Origin: Akkermansia biwaensis | Lineage (GTDB): Bacteria > Verrucomicrobiota > Verrucomicrobiia > Verrucomicrobiales > Akkermansiaceae | Length of the DNA stretch: 64,000 bases | Reading direction: 5' to 3' | NCBI RefSeq assembly: GCF_026072915.1 | Contig: NZ_AP025943.1 | Span: 744,001-808,000, forward strand | In this document: piece after piece, positions 52,915 through 63,973 of the stretch | Position numbering within the stretch: the first letter of the stretch is position 1 | Layout: every line of letters begins with the position of its first letter | The notes under the pieces: generated by a model | What the model was told of the DNA's origin: nothing | The model's input: the letters and a program-made list of their open reading frames with translations, nothing else | Databases searched by the model: none | Translations under genes and position numbers: made by a program

Positions 52915-53700
52915 ATGGATTATTTAAACGCCATTCTGGAGCGCAAACGCGCCGATTTGAAAAAAATCCTTCCCCTGGAAGGCAAATTGCGGGCCTCCGC
53001 CATCCTGAGGAACGACTATGCGGGATTCAGGACCGCCGTGGACCTGGGCGAAAACCGCCTCTCCGTCATTCCGGAAATCTCCCGGTCCTATCCCGCACAG
53101 GGGCTCCCGCATATGGACATGGACATCAGGCGCCAGTACTCCATGTTCGTGCAGGGCGGCGCGCAAGGCGTCTCCATAGCGGTGGAACCGCAGGTGTACG
53201 GCGGGTCCTGGGACATGGTATCCGTGATTTCCAAAATAAGTTCCATTCCCGTCATGGCGCGCGACGTCTTCATTCACCCGGTTCAAATCTGCCAGGCCAT
53301 CGTCACCGGGGCGGACGCCGTCAACCTCCTCGTGGCGGCCGTTCCGGAAAAGGAGCTGGAACCCCTGTACCGCATGGCCACCGGACTGGGGCTGGACGTG
53401 ATGATGGAAGTCCATACTCTGAAAGAGCTTGAAGCCGCCATGGATCTGGAAGCCGACTTCGTCTGCATCAACAACGCGGACCCGCACACCCTTCAGGCCA
53501 ATCCGGCAGTCACGGAAAGGCTGATTGAAGAACTCCCCGCCTCCGTCACCGTTCTTTCAGCCGGCGGAATCCGCACCGTGGAAGACGCCCTCCGGATGCT
53601 GGATGCCGGTGCGAACGGAGTCATTCTCCAGGACGAACTGGCGCACCTGGACATTCCCCAGGAATTCATGGAAGCCATCCTGGCCCTGAGGGCGGAATAA
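52915..53700 (+). CDS. Indole-3-glycerol-phosphate synthase-fold protein with altered active site
   Basis: A 261-residue TIM-barrel protein clearly homologous to TrpC. Compared with the E. coli enzyme the first catalytic block VIPEIS keeps Glu54 but has Ser56 for lysine and Tyr59 for serine; the KDF motif reads ARDVF, so Arg116 stands in place of the catalytic lysine; the SESGI motif reads SAGGI (Ala216, Gly217). Glu165 and the INN motif remain. Several of the residues needed for ring closure are thus lost, so normal TrpC activity is doubtful. It begins four bases after the UDG-like gene and ends at a strong terminator, so the two form an operon. Confidence 0.8.
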   Translation: MDYLNAILERKRADLKKILPLEGKLRASAILRNDYAGFRTAVDLGENRLSVIPEISRSYPAQGLPHMDMDIRRQYSMFVQGGAQGVSIAVEPQVYGGSWDMVSVISKISSIPVMARDVFIHPVQICQAIVTGADAVNLLVAAVPEKELEPLYRMATGLGLDVMMEVHTLKELEAAMDLEADFVCINNADPHTLQANPAVTERLIEELPASVTVLSAGGIRTVEDALRMLDAGANGVILQDELAHLDIPQEFMEAILALRAE

Positions 53701-53720
53701 CCCTTCCAGCCCCTTTCCTG

Positions 53721-53739
53721 CACTATATATAATATAGTG
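53721..53739. promoter_or_regulatory. Candidate operator (8-3-8 inverted repeat)
   Basis: CACTATAT and ATATAGTG flank ATA, between the TrpC-like gene and its terminator, about 110 bp upstream of the copper ATPase gene. The same 8-3-8 geometry as the dyad at 51636. Confidence 0.35.
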
Positions 53740-53743
53740 TGGC

Positions 53744-53787
53744 GGATTCATGCCCGCTCCGGAAAAACCGCGGGCATGAATCCTTTT
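53744..53787 (+). terminator. Rho-independent terminator of the TrpC-like operon
   Basis: A perfect 14-bp stem GGATTCATGCCCGC / GCGGGCATGAATCC with a 12-nt loop is followed by four T. Confidence 0.82.
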
Positions 53788-53848
53788 CGTTATCCCAATC
53801 ACGCCCCATTTGAAACGGAACGGGACCGCGTCCTGTCTCACTTTTCGT

Positions 53849-56110
53849 ATGGACATGACGAACTGCTCACATTGCCGGCATGATTCCGGCAAAAACGAGG
53901 CCCCGGAACAGGCTCTTTCCCATTCTTCCTCACCCCACGGGGGCATGAATATGAAGGGAATGGACATGCCTCCCTCCTCCCCTGCCCCTGCGGACCCAGG
54001 CCCTTCCCCTTCCGGCGCCGTTTACACCTGCCCCATGCATCCCCAAATCCGGCAGAACCATCCCGGTTCGTGCCCCATCTGCGGCATGACGCTTGAACCC
54101 GTTCTTCCTTCCGCCGCCCCGCAGGACAACAGGGAACTGGACGACTTCCGCAGGCGCTTCTACATTTCCCTCCCGCTGGTGATCGTGCTCTTTGCCATTT
54201 CCATGGGCGGCCACATCGCCGCATGGCTGAATCCGGGGGTGCAGAACTGGGTGGAACTGCTGCTGGCCGCCCCCGTAGTCCTGTGGGCGGGCAAGCCGCT
54301 GCTGATCCGTGGCTGGGAATCCGTTAAAACGCGCAATCCCAATATGTGGACGCTGATCGGAGCCGGAACTTCCGTCGCCTTCCTGTACAGTCTGGCGGCT
54401 ACGATCGTGCCCGGATGGTTTCCTGAGGTCTTCGTCCGCGACGGCCACGTACCCGTGTATTATGAAGCGGCGGCCATCATCATCTCCCTGAGCCTGCTCG
54501 GGCAGGTCCTGGAATTGAAGGCCAGGTCCCGCACGGCGGAAGCCATCAGGTCGCTGATGAACCTGGCCCCCTCCACGGCGCACCTCGTGCTGCCCAACGG
54601 CGTGGAGAGCGACATTCCCCTGAAAGAAGTCCAGCCCGGCGACGTGCTGAGGGTGAAACCGGGAGAAAAGATTCCCGTGGACGGCATCCTGAAGGACGGA
54701 GGGAGCGATGTGGACGAATCCATGCTCACGGGAGAACCCATTCCCGTCACCCACGTTCCCGGAGACACCTTGATCGGCGCCACGCTGAACACCACGGGCA
54801 CCTTCACCATGACGGCCCGGGAAGTGGGGGACGGCACCGTGCTGGCACGCATCGTCAGCCTGGTGGCCCAGGCCCAGAGGACAAAGGCCCCCATGCAGCG
54901 GCTGGCGGACAAGGTGGCGCGTTATTTTGTCCTTGCCGTGGCGGCGGTCGCCATACTCACATTCTTCGTCTGGGGATTCTGGGGACCGCAGCCGAGCTGG
55001 CCGCACGGGCTGGTGAACGCCGTGGCCGTCCTGATTGTGGCATGCCCGTGCGCACTGGGACTGGCTACCCCCATGTCCATGATGGTGGCCTCCGGAAAGG
55101 CGGCCTCCCTGGGCATCCTGTTCCGGGACGCGGCTTCCCTGGAAACCATGCACAAGGTGGACACCCTGGTCATGGATAAAACCGGGACCCTCACGGAAGG
55201 CAGGCCCTCCCTCGTCAACGTCACCACGGCAGGCGGCATGAACATGGACAAGCTGCTTGCCCAATGCGCCTCCCTGGAACAAGGCAGCGAACATCCCATT
55301 GCGCGCGCCTTCGTCCAGAGAGCGCGGGATGAAAAACTCCCCCTGGACTCCGTTGCGGACTTCCAGTCCTTCCCCGGAGGGGGTGTGGCCGGAACCATCC
55401 AGGGCAGCAAGGTATCCCTGGGTACCGGGGACATGATGCAGAAACAGGGCGTGGACATTTCCTCCCTGGCCCCGTGGGTGGATGAACAGCGTCGGCAGGG
55501 CCGCGTGACCGTTTTTGCCGCGCTGGACGGACAGGCGGCGGGGGCGTTCTCCCTGGCGGACAAAATCCGCGACAACACGCGCAGGGCTCTTGCGGACCTG
55601 AAGGCGCGCGGCATCCACATCATCATCGCCTCCGGAGACGCGCCGGCAACGGTGGAAGCCGTGGCGCAGGAACTGGAAATTCCCGAATACCACGGAGGCA
55701 TGTCTCCGGCGGACAAGCAATCCCTGGTCTCCAGCCTCAAAAAACAGGGAAGCGTGGTTGCCATGGCCGGCGACGGCGTGAACGATGCCCCCGCGCTGGC
55801 GGAGGCGGACGTGGGCATCGCCATGGGAACGGGATCGGACGTAGCCATGCAGAGCTGCGGCGTCACGCTGGTGAAAGGGAACCTGCTGGTCATCTCCAAG
55901 GCCTTCGCCCTTTCCACCGCCACCGTGAACAACATGAAGTCCAACCTGGGCTTTGCCTTCATATACAACGCACTGGGCATTCCCATAGCCGCGGGCGTCC
56001 TTTATCCCTTCTGGGGCATCCTGCTCTCCCCGGTCATTGCGGCGGCGGCCATGTGCCTGAGTTCCGTTTCCGTCATCCTCAACGCCCTGCGCCTGCGGCA
56101 TTTTTCATGA
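53849..56110 (+). CDS. copA: Copper-translocating P-type ATPase
   Basis: A 753-residue P1B-type ATPase that exports copper ions from the cytoplasm. The N-terminus is His/Met/Cys-rich and contains a heavy-metal-binding motif (YTCPMHP and CPICG) of the kind seen in CopB/SilP-like pumps rather than a classical MXCXXC domain. The membrane part has the CPC motif ([12 protein letters not shown]), the phosphorylation motif DKTGT is in [11 protein letters not shown], and the hinge is [10 protein letters not shown]. The ATG at 53849 is chosen; a TTG at 53810 is an alternative. It stands alone, and its stop codon overlaps that of yraN on the other strand within the palindrome TCATGA. Confidence 0.93.
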   Translation: MDMTNCSHCRHDSGKNEAPEQALSHSSSPHGGMNMKGMDMPPSSPAPADPGPSPSGAVYTCPMHPQIRQNHPGSCPICGMTLEPVLPSAAPQDNRELDDFRRRFYISLPLVIVLFAISMGGHIAAWLNPGVQNWVELLLAAPVVLWAGKPLLIRGWESVKTRNPNMWTLIGAGTSVAFLYSLAATIVPGWFPEVFVRDGHVPVYYEAAAIIISLSLLGQVLELKARSRTAEAIRSLMNLAPSTAHLVLPNGVESDIPLKEVQPGDVLRVKPGEKIPVDGILKDGGSDVDESMLTGEPIPVTHVPGDTLIGATLNTTGTFTMTAREVGDGTVLARIVSLVAQAQRTKAPMQRLADKVARYFVLAVAAVAILTFFVWGFWGPQPSWPHGLVNAVAVLIVACPCALGLATPMSMMVASGKAASLGILFRDAASLETMHKVDTLVMDKTGTLTEGRPSLVNVTTAGGMNMDKLLAQCASLEQGSEHPIARAFVQRARDEKLPLDSVADFQSFPGGGVAGTIQGSKVSLGTGDMMQKQGVDISSLAPWVDEQRRQGRVTVFAALDGQAAGAFSLADKIRDNTRRALADLKARGIHIIIASGDAPATVEAVAQELEIPEYHGGMSPADKQSLVSSLKKQGSVVAMAGDGVNDAPALAEADVGIAMGTGSDVAMQSCGVTLVKGNLLVISKAFALSTATVNNMKSNLGFAFIYNALGIPIAAGVLYPFWGILLSPVIAAAAMCLSSVSVILNALRLRHFS

Positions 56111-56560
56111 CGCCGCCAAGTCCCGCTCTCCAAACGCTCCGCAAAGGCGCGTGATTTCCGGAACTTCACCTTCCCGGTACATGACTTCCACAATATCGTA
56201 GCGGAAGGGAACCGTGTCCGGAAGCTGGCGCAGCCATTCAGCCGCTCCCTGGCGGATCAGGGCGCGCTTGCGGGCATTCACGGCCCGGCGCGCTCCCCCG
56301 TAGCCGCCATGCGTGCGCGTTTTCACCTCCACAAAGACAAGGCAGGCTCCGTCACGGCACACCAAATCAATCTCTCCTCCGCGGACGGGACGCCAATTCC
56401 TCCGTAAAACGGAACAGCCAGCCGCGCGCAGGAAGGAGGACGCAGCCAGCTCCCCGTAAGCGCCCAGCCAGTCCGTACTCCGCTCTTCCCTATTCAGGCA
56501 GGGACAATTCCATCTGTGAAACAGGCGCAAACGAGCGGCGATGCAGCGGACAAGGCCCAT
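56105..56560 (-). CDS. yraN: YraN family nuclease-like protein (UPF0102)
   Basis: A 151-residue member of UPF0102, a family with a PD-(D/E)XK nuclease fold (related to Holliday-junction resolvases) and unknown function. Visible marks are [28 protein letters not shown] and VFVEVKTR, the last containing the catalytic-type E-x-K. The best start, an ATG at 56560, overlaps the end of rnhB by 71 bp; there is no later ATG before the domain. rnhB-yraN adjacency is common in bacteria, supporting the call. Confidence 0.85.
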   Translation of the reverse strand: MGLVRCIAARLRLFHRWNCPCLNREERSTDWLGAYGELAASSFLRAAGCSVLRRNWRPVRGGEIDLVCRDGACLVFVEVKTRTHGGYGGARRAVNARKRALIRQGAAEWLRQLPDTVPFRYDIVEVMYREGEVPEITRLCGAFGERDLAAS

Positions 56561-57128
56561 GCTTCCGCAGGGCCTCCATGTGAACCTTGGTGCCATACCC
56601 CTTGTGTTTTGCAAAACCATACTGCGGAAACTCGGCGTCCGCCTCCGTCATCATCCGGTCGCGCGTTACCTTGGCCAGCACGCTGGCGGCGGCGATGGAC
56701 AGGCTTCTGCCGTCCCCCTTCACAATGGCGCGGTGCGGCACGGGCAGTCCCTTCACGGGGAGGCCGTCCACCAGGCAGAAATCCGGCCGCAGGGAAAGCC
56801 CCTCCACGGCGCGGGCCATCGCCAGATGGGTGGCGCGCAGAATATTGAGCCGGTCGATCTCCTCCGTGGAGGCAATGCCCACGGAGCAATGCACGTCCGC
56901 ACGTTCCAGCAGGGCGGCAAACAGGGCCTCCCGTTTGGCGGCGGTAAGCTGCTTGGAATCGTTCAGGCCGGGAAGGCCTTCCAGATGCTCCGGCAGAATC
57001 GCGGCGCCGGCCACCACGGGACCGGCCAGCGGACCGCGTCCGGCCTCGTCCACCCCGGCCACGTGCAGGAAGCCGGAAGCCCGCGCCTCCGTTTCAAAGC
57101 TCATGTCCGGGTGTGATCTTTCCGCCAT
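56490..57128 (-). CDS. rnhB: Ribonuclease HII
   Basis: A 212-residue enzyme that cuts the RNA strand of RNA-DNA hybrids, including single ribonucleotides in DNA. Motifs are clear: GVDEAGRGPLAGPVVAGA with the first catalytic Asp-Glu pair, LNDSKQLT, VDGLPV with the third aspartate, and KVTRDRMM followed by YGFAKHKGYGT. Length is typical. The ATG at 57128 lies four bases after the stop of the CorC/HlyC-type gene and the ATG at 57104 is an alternative. It is followed by yraN, which overlaps it. Confidence 0.95.
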   Translation of the reverse strand: MAERSHPDMSFETEARASGFLHVAGVDEAGRGPLAGPVVAGAAILPEHLEGLPGLNDSKQLTAAKREALFAALLERADVHCSVGIASTEEIDRLNILRATHLAMARAVEGLSLRPDFCLVDGLPVKGLPVPHRAIVKGDGRSLSIAAASVLAKVTRDRMMTEADAEFPQYGFAKHKGYGTKVHMEALRKHGPCPLHRRSFAPVSQMELSLPE

Positions 57129-57132
57129 GGGA

Positions 57133-58545
57133 TTATTTCTCCTCCTGTTCCTCCGGCAGCCTGGTCAGCAGAATCTGCGTGATCCTTCTGCCGTCCGATC
57201 CCGTCACCACGGCCCGGTAACGGCCTATTTTCAATTCCTCCCCTTCCTCCGGAATATGCCCCAGCTGGCTGATCATGTAGCCGCCCAGCGTGGTCACGCC
57301 CGGACAATCCAGGTCCATTTCCGGCAGGTAGTCCGCCAGGTCAAACAGGGTGACGGCGCCGTTCACGGCATAAGTATCCTTGCCCGTCTTGACGAATTCC
57401 CTCATTTCCTCCCGGTCAAACTCGTCCTGAATGTCATCGCCCACGATCTGTTCCAGAATGTCGTCCAGGAACACGAGGCCGATGGAATCCCCGAACTCGT
57501 CCACCACCAGGGCAAAATGGGCGTGCTCCTTCAAAAAGAAAGTCAGCAGGCTGTCCAGGGGCATCGTATCCGGCACCACGCGCAATTCCCGCTTCACGCT
57601 CATCAGGTCCGGATTATCCTGGCCCACGAGCTTGAGCAGGTCCTTCACGTGCACCCAGCCCTTCACCTCGTCCAGATGGTCTCCTTCCACCAGCGGAAAG
57701 CGGGTATGCCATGATTCCCGCGCCAGGGCCCAGTTCTCCTCAAAGGGAGCCGTCAGGTCCATGACGTCCACTTCGGAACGCGGCGTCATGACGTCCTTCA
57801 CGCACATATCGTTCAATTCAAGGGCGTTCTTGGAGATTTCCGCCTCCTGCCGGGTCAGTTCGCGGGAGCGCTCGCTCTCCTCCACCAGGTACATCAGTTC
57901 ATCCGTGCTGTGCACGGTGCACGCCGCCACTCCGGGATCAATACCCAGCAGGTATTTCATGATAAACCGGGCGATTCCGTTGGTCAGGCCGAGAATGCCC
58001 GTATATTTGAACACCCCATAAAAGGAATACAGCAGGGGGGCCACCGCCATGACGGACTTGCCGGGATGCCGGACCGCCATGCACTTGGGAAGAAATTCCC
58101 CCAGAACCACATGGCAGCAGGCAAAGAAAAGGAAGGTAAGAACCAGGGCCGCCCAGTAAACGGGTGCGGAGGCTTCCAGGCCCAGGGAGTACAGAAAGGG
58201 TGCCGTCAGCTCCGCCACGAACGGAGCGCCCAAAAAACCCAGCGCCAGGGAGGAAAGCGTGATGCCTATCTGGCAGGCGGACAAATACAGGTCCAGGTGC
58301 CTGACCGCCTTTTTAGCGAGGACCAGCTTCCTCCTCGTCCGCGCCGTGGCGCCTTCCTCAGCGTGCAGCTGGCTTTCGCGGACTTTCATCAGGGCGAACT
58401 CGCTCGCCACGAAAAACGCATTCAATAATAAGAAAAGGACAAGGCCGGCCACTGCCAGCGCTATCCCACCCAGCGCCGGTTCAATAACCGGCACTTCAGC
58501 GGCCCCGGAGGCCGCAAGAATACTCAGAGGGTCTGGATCACTCAT
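57133..58545 (-). CDS. CNNM/CorC (HlyC)-type membrane protein with CBS domains
   Basis: A 470-residue protein of the hemolysin C/CorC group, linked to magnesium or cobalt transport and resistance. The N-terminal DUF21/CNNM membrane domain has three or four helices (about 25-48, 90-110, 133-158 and 160-190). Then come two CBS domains (about 215-345; DVMTPRSEVDVMD starts the first) and the CorC_HlyC domain (about 375-465; ending with the block near TGSDGRRITQILLTRL). It is the first gene of a unit with rnhB and yraN. Confidence 0.9.
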   Translation of the reverse strand: MSDPDPLSILAASGAAEVPVIEPALGGIALAVAGLVLFLLLNAFFVASEFALMKVRESQLHAEEGATARTRRKLVLAKKAVRHLDLYLSACQIGITLSSLALGFLGAPFVAELTAPFLYSLGLEASAPVYWAALVLTFLFFACCHVVLGEFLPKCMAVRHPGKSVMAVAPLLYSFYGVFKYTGILGLTNGIARFIMKYLLGIDPGVAACTVHSTDELMYLVEESERSRELTRQEAEISKNALELNDMCVKDVMTPRSEVDVMDLTAPFEENWALARESWHTRFPLVEGDHLDEVKGWVHVKDLLKLVGQDNPDLMSVKRELRVVPDTMPLDSLLTFFLKEHAHFALVVDEFGDSIGLVFLDDILEQIVGDDIQDEFDREEMREFVKTGKDTYAVNGAVTLFDLADYLPEMDLDCPGVTTLGGYMISQLGHIPEEGEELKIGRYRAVVTGSDGRRITQILLTRLPEEQEEK

Positions 58546-58598
58546 TCCGTTGGATTTAAAATACGGGAAAAACCGTTCTCATGCACATGCTTTGTACG

Positions 58599-58859
58599 TC
58601 ACAATTTTTCATAAACACCCTTGTCCCGTTTTTCCAGCACGGTAAAGCCGGCGGCCTTGGCGTCGGAAACGGACAGGGGCTTGGTGATTTCCGGGACGTT
58701 CACCCGGCTGATCACCTTGCGCACCGGGTGCTTGCATACCAGGCACTTTTCAAGCGGCGCACGGTCCACGGGCCTCCGCAATTCGAAACCGCGGCGGCAC
58801 ACCGGACAGGACTGTTCGGGATCGTCGGGGTGTTCGGAAATGTACTCGTATATGGGCAT
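58599..58859 (-). CDS. FmdB family zinc-ribbon protein
   Basis: An 86-residue protein starting with the FmdB signature MPIYEY, then two CxxC pairs (CPVC and CLVC) forming a zinc ribbon, ending in a charged tail. Members are regulatory or RNA-binding proteins of uncertain role. It starts 71 bp after the end of rpsN, on the same strand. Confidence 0.85.
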   Translation of the reverse strand: MPIYEYISEHPDDPEQSCPVCRRGFELRRPVDRAPLEKCLVCKHPVRKVISRVNVPEITKPLSVSDAKAAGFTVLEKRDKGVYEKL

Positions 58860-58930
58860 AGCAAAACGCTAGGCTAAATAAAAATCAGCCTAGCGTCAAA
58901 ATCTTTGTAAGGCTGCAACCTTTTCCCCTC

Positions 58931-59200
58931 TTACCAGCTGGACTTGGTCACACCGGGGATCATGCCGGCGTTGGCCAGTTCGCGGAAGGAAATACGGGAA
59001 AGCTTGAAGCGGCGGATGAATGCACGGCGGCGGCCCGAAACAAGGCAGCGGTTGACCATACGGGTCGGGCTTGCATTGCGGGGCAACATGGTTAAACCGA
59101 TATAATCCTTCTCAGCCTTCAATTGCTCGCGCAGCTCTGCGTAGCGCTTGACGGTGTCAGCCTTTTTCTTGTCTCTTGCTATCCAGCTCTTCTTAGCCAT
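58931..59200 (-). CDS. rpsN: 30S ribosomal protein S14
   Basis: An 89-residue S14, part of the small-subunit head near the decoding site. The C-terminal core [14 protein letters not shown] and IPGVTKSSW is typical. It lacks the zinc-binding cysteine pairs (a single cysteine is present), so it is the zinc-independent form. The ATG at 59200 is the family start. It is not in a ribosomal protein operon but stands before the FmdB gene. 446 bp separate it from argG on the other strand. Confidence 0.93.
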   Translation of the reverse strand: MAKKSWIARDKKKADTVKRYAELREQLKAEKDYIGLTMLPRNASPTRMVNRCLVSGRRRAFIRRFKLSRISFRELANAGMIPGVTKSSW

Positions 59201-59646
59201 AAGTTCGGCGGAATAAGTAGAGGCCCCGCAGTGAAAAATCAAGCGCTTTTTTTCAATTTCATCAAATTCAAGCTGTTTTCAATGTCATCCGGCCTTTTCC
59301 CGTCCACACATCTATGACCCTGAATGCCTGCTTCTTCCATAAACGCACCGCGGAACACGCCGCCGGGGAACCCCTTCCGGGAAAGGACTCCCGGAATTGC
59401 TTAACACTTCCTAACCATCTCCGGAACTCCCGCTTCCCCGCCCTTCCGGGAAACCTTCCTTCTTCTTTTCTCTTCCTGTTCCCTCCCCGGCCCCACCCTG
59501 GCGGACCAGGGCAAAAACTCCGCCCATCCCCTCCCGCCCCTTCCGGAAGGGAATATTGAAAAAAGGACGCCGTACAAGACGATTTTGTCCTTTCCACCGG
59601 AAAGGGAATGGGGCATCATGACCGCGCACACTAATCACTGACGTAC
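59201..59646. other. Divergent intergenic region between rpsN and argG
   Basis: About 446 bp, with pyrimidine-rich plus-strand segments. Frames present (for example 59268-59597 minus) are compositionally biased and show no motif. No repeat or RNA structure is recognised. Confidence 0.5.
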
Positions 59647-60939
<1,293 letters not shown>

Positions 60940-60957
60940 AGGCACCGACTTTTTGCC

Positions 60958-60995
60958 AGCCGTCCGGAAAAGTAATTTCCGGGCGGCTTTTTATT
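60958..60995 (+). terminator. Rho-independent terminator of argG
   Basis: AGCCGTCCGGAAA pairs with TTTCCGGGCGGCT (one G-T wobble) around a five-base loop, then a T-rich run. Confidence 0.9.
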
Positions 60996-61030
60996 TATCG
61001 ATAGAGGAAATTGTCCCTGCCGTACTATTC

Positions 61031-62599
61031 ATGATGCACACTTTCCTGCGACTCTTCCTGCAGACGGCCCTTTTGATGACCGCCGGCCTATCCCAGGCAG
61101 CCGTAACCCCGCCCAAACCCAACATCATCCTCATTTATGCGGACGACATGGGCATGGGACTGCTGGGATGCTACGGCGAGAGCCTCGTCAAAACGCCCAA
61201 TATCGACCGTCTTGCCGAACAGGGCGTCATGTTCACCAGGTGCTACAGCAGCCAGTACTGCTGCCCGGCGCGCGCCTCCCTGCTCATGGGCGTGCATGAC
61301 AGCCACTCCAAATCCTACTCGGAAACTCCCGGAGGCCTGGTCATCACGGCGGAAAAACAAGGCTGGAGCAATGAGGAATTTGAACAAAAGGCCGCCCGGA
61401 GGGCAGGCATCAAGCCCACCCCGCAGGAAGTATTCCTCCCGGAAATGCTGAAAAAGGCCGGCTACGTGACAGCCCAGTTCGGAAAACTGGACTGGGGCTT
61501 CACCACCTGGCACGGGGAGTTGCAGCGCCACGGCTGGGACCACTACGTAGGCTACATGGACCATGTGCGCGCCCACGGCTACTATCCCTCCTTCCTCTGG
61601 AAAAACGGAGAACGCCTGCCGCTGGAAGGAAACACGCACGCCGATGCGGGAAAAACTCCGGAAAACTACTCCCAGGGCGCTACGGAAAAACGCCGCGGCA
61701 ACCGGGAGGGCAAAGTCACCTACGCCCCGGACGTCATGCTGCGGGAAACCCTCAAATTCATGGAGGAAAACCGCAAAAAGCCCATGTTCATCTTCTTCTC
61801 CACCAACCTTCCCCACGGGCCGGTGGACATCCTCCCCGCGGAAAACGTCTATGCCGGGAACCCGGAAATACGCAAGGCCTACGCCAACGCCTCCGGCGGC
61901 AACAAGGAATGCGGCGCGGCGGCGGAGGAATACGCCTCCATGGTGGACAAGCTGGACAGGCAGGTGGGGGCTATCGTCGCCCAGGTGCACAAGCTGGGCC
62001 TGGAGAAACACACCATGATCATCTTCGCTTCCGACAACGGGCATGAAATCTACTACCGCACGGACAAGGGCCGAGGCCGCGGCCTCGACTACCACGGCGG
62101 GGTAGTGGATAAAAACGGGGAACTGCTGGACATCTTCCGCGGCAACCGCGGGAAAGTGGGCCTGAAAAATGCCATGGTCAACTTGGCGGGACTCAAATGG
62201 ACCAACCACGAAGGAGGCATCCGCGTTCCCATGATCGTTTCCTGGCCGGGAACCCTCCCGCACGGAAAAGTCTGCCACGGCCTGGTGGCCAATTACGACC
62301 ACATGGCCACCTTTGCCGACCTGGCGGGAGTCCGCATGCCTGAGGGCAAGGACGCCGTCTCCTACAAAAACATGCTGCTGGGCAAACCGGGCAAATTGAG
62401 GGACTACATCGTCATCGACCACACGATCATCACCGGAGACGGCTGGAAACTGACCATGAAAAACGGCCAGTGGCTCCTGTTCCAGATCAGCAGGGACCCG
62501 GAAGAAAGGAACAATCTGGCGGAAAAACAGCCAAAACAACTGGAACGGCTCCAGGCCATTTACAAAAAGGAAGCGGGTAGTCCGCGGAAAGACAGGTAA
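61031..62599 (+). CDS. Secreted sulfatase
   Basis: A 522-residue arylsulfatase-type enzyme with a signal peptide (MMHTFLRLFLQTALL start, cleavage near SQA). The metal-binding IYADDMGMG (Asp38, Asp39) and the sulfatase signature C-x-P-x-R (CCPARASLL, Cys77 to be converted to formylglycine) are intact. NGHE and the block with IRVPMIVSWPG provide further active-site residues. It presumably removes sulfate from sulfated mucin or other glycans in the periplasm, and needs a formylglycine-generating or anaerobic maturase encoded elsewhere. The frame upstream of 61031 is non-coding in character. Followed by rsmB. Confidence 0.93.
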   Translation: MMHTFLRLFLQTALLMTAGLSQAAVTPPKPNIILIYADDMGMGLLGCYGESLVKTPNIDRLAEQGVMFTRCYSSQYCCPARASLLMGVHDSHSKSYSETPGGLVITAEKQGWSNEEFEQKAARRAGIKPTPQEVFLPEMLKKAGYVTAQFGKLDWGFTTWHGELQRHGWDHYVGYMDHVRAHGYYPSFLWKNGERLPLEGNTHADAGKTPENYSQGATEKRRGNREGKVTYAPDVMLRETLKFMEENRKKPMFIFFSTNLPHGPVDILPAENVYAGNPEIRKAYANASGGNKECGAAAEEYASMVDKLDRQVGAIVAQVHKLGLEKHTMIIFASDNGHEIYYRTDKGRGRGLDYHGGVVDKNGELLDIFRGNRGKVGLKNAMVNLAGLKWTNHEGGIRVPMIVSWPGTLPHGKVCHGLVANYDHMATFADLAGVRMPEGKDAVSYKNMLLGKPGKLRDYIVIDHTIITGDGWKLTMKNGQWLLFQISRDPEERNNLAEKQPKQLERLQAIYKKEAGSPRKDR

Positions 62600-62682
62600 T
62601 AGGGAGAAATCTCCGCAGCTTTCCATTCCTTTCCGCTTTTTTGCTGGTTGAAACTTCCCCATTCCGCAGGTAGAGTGCCCCG

Positions 62683-63921
62683 GTGAACAGCAACCTATCC
62701 AACTCGCGCCAGGCCGCCCTGGCCTGCCTGACGCGCTGGCATGAAGGCCGCGCCTTTGCGGAAACCCTGGTGGACCGGGAATGTTCGCGGCTCTCCCTGT
62801 CCCCGGCGGACAGGCATCTGGTACAGGCCCTGGTCTTCGGCGTTCTGCGCAACCAGAGCTGGCTGGACCACGTGATCGGCACGTTGCGCCAGGGCAGGCT
62901 GGACATGAACGTGCGGCTCATTCTCCAACTGGGACTGTGCCAGCTCTTTCTGCTGGGCATGGCGGACCATGCCGCCGTGTATGAAACCGTCAATCTGGCG
63001 CCGTCCCGCCTGCGGGGGCTGGTCAACGCCATCCTGCGTAATGCGCTGCGGAAGGAAAAAGCCATTCTGGCGGAACGGGAAAAACTCCCCCTTCACATCC
63101 TTTATTCCACCCCGCGATGGCTTGTGGAAAAATGGACGGCCCAGTTCGGTCCGGAAGCCGCCCGGAAGCTCCTTCAATGGAACAACACCACGCCGCGGCT
63201 CTACGTGCGCGCCAATTCCCTCATTCCCTTGAATGACCCCCCGGAGGGCCTCGTCCCGCTCGGCGGCGCTCCCGGCTGGTTCTCCGTGGAAGGCCTCCTG
63301 CCGCTGAAAGACGTCAACTCCGGTGCCCTGTACGTAGCGGACCCCTCCACCCGCTACGCCATCGACCTGCTGGCGCCGCAGCCGGATGAGGAAATCCTGG
63401 ACGCCTGCGCCGCCCCCGGAGGAAAATCCGCGGCCATCATCGCCGCCACCGGAGGAAAAGCGCGCCTCACCGCCACGGACCTTCACGAACATCGTCTGCC
63501 TGTCCTGCGGGAAAATCTGGCAAGGTACGGTTCCCCCTCCGTGGCCACGGCCCAGGCGGACTGGACCCAGCCCTGCCCTCCGCAATGGGAAAAGCGTTTT
63601 GACGCTGTACTGCTGGACGTTCCCTGCTCCAACACAGGCGTCATCCAGCGCCGCGTGGACGTACGCTGGCGCCTGAATCCGGAGGAAATCCGGCGGCTGG
63701 CCGCCCTCCAGCGGACCATTCTGGAAAACGCCTCCCGCGCCGTCAGACCGGGAGGAAGGCTTGTTTATTCCACCTGTTCCATTGACGCGGAGGAAGACGG
63801 ACTGCTGGTCCGGGAATTCCTGAAGGACCACCCGGAATGGACCCTGAAAGAAGAAAAACTCGTCCTTCCGCAGGAGGAAAAATCGGACGGAGCATATGCG
63901 GCCCTCTTGATCTGTGCTTGA
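62683..63921 (+). CDS. rsmB: 16S rRNA (cytosine-C5) methyltransferase (RsmB/Sun family)
   Basis: A 412-residue NOL1/NOP2/Sun-family RNA m5C methyltransferase. A NusB-like helical N-terminal domain (1-130) precedes the methyltransferase core with SAM-binding DACAAPGGKS, the catalytic cysteine in LLDVPCSNTG and the second cysteine in YSTCSIDAEE. RsmB is the likeliest assignment because of the NusB-like domain. The start is a GTG at 62683; no ATG is better placed. Confidence 0.93.
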   Translation: MNSNLSNSRQAALACLTRWHEGRAFAETLVDRECSRLSLSPADRHLVQALVFGVLRNQSWLDHVIGTLRQGRLDMNVRLILQLGLCQLFLLGMADHAAVYETVNLAPSRLRGLVNAILRNALRKEKAILAEREKLPLHILYSTPRWLVEKWTAQFGPEAARKLLQWNNTTPRLYVRANSLIPLNDPPEGLVPLGGAPGWFSVEGLLPLKDVNSGALYVADPSTRYAIDLLAPQPDEEILDACAAPGGKSAAIIAATGGKARLTATDLHEHRLPVLRENLARYGSPSVATAQADWTQPCPPQWEKRFDAVLLDVPCSNTGVIQRRVDVRWRLNPEEIRRLAALQRTILENASRAVRPGGRLVYSTCSIDAEEDGLLVREFLKDHPEWTLKEEKLVLPQEEKSDGAYAALLICA

Positions 63922-63973
63922 CCTCGGCCCCGATTTGTCAACAATGCCTGCTCCTGATTAATTCATTCCATTT

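Noticed and set aside
59268-59597. Minus-strand frame between rpsN and argG
   Set aside because: Arg/Gly/Lys-rich product with no motif, typical of chance open frames in pyrimidine-biased DNA.
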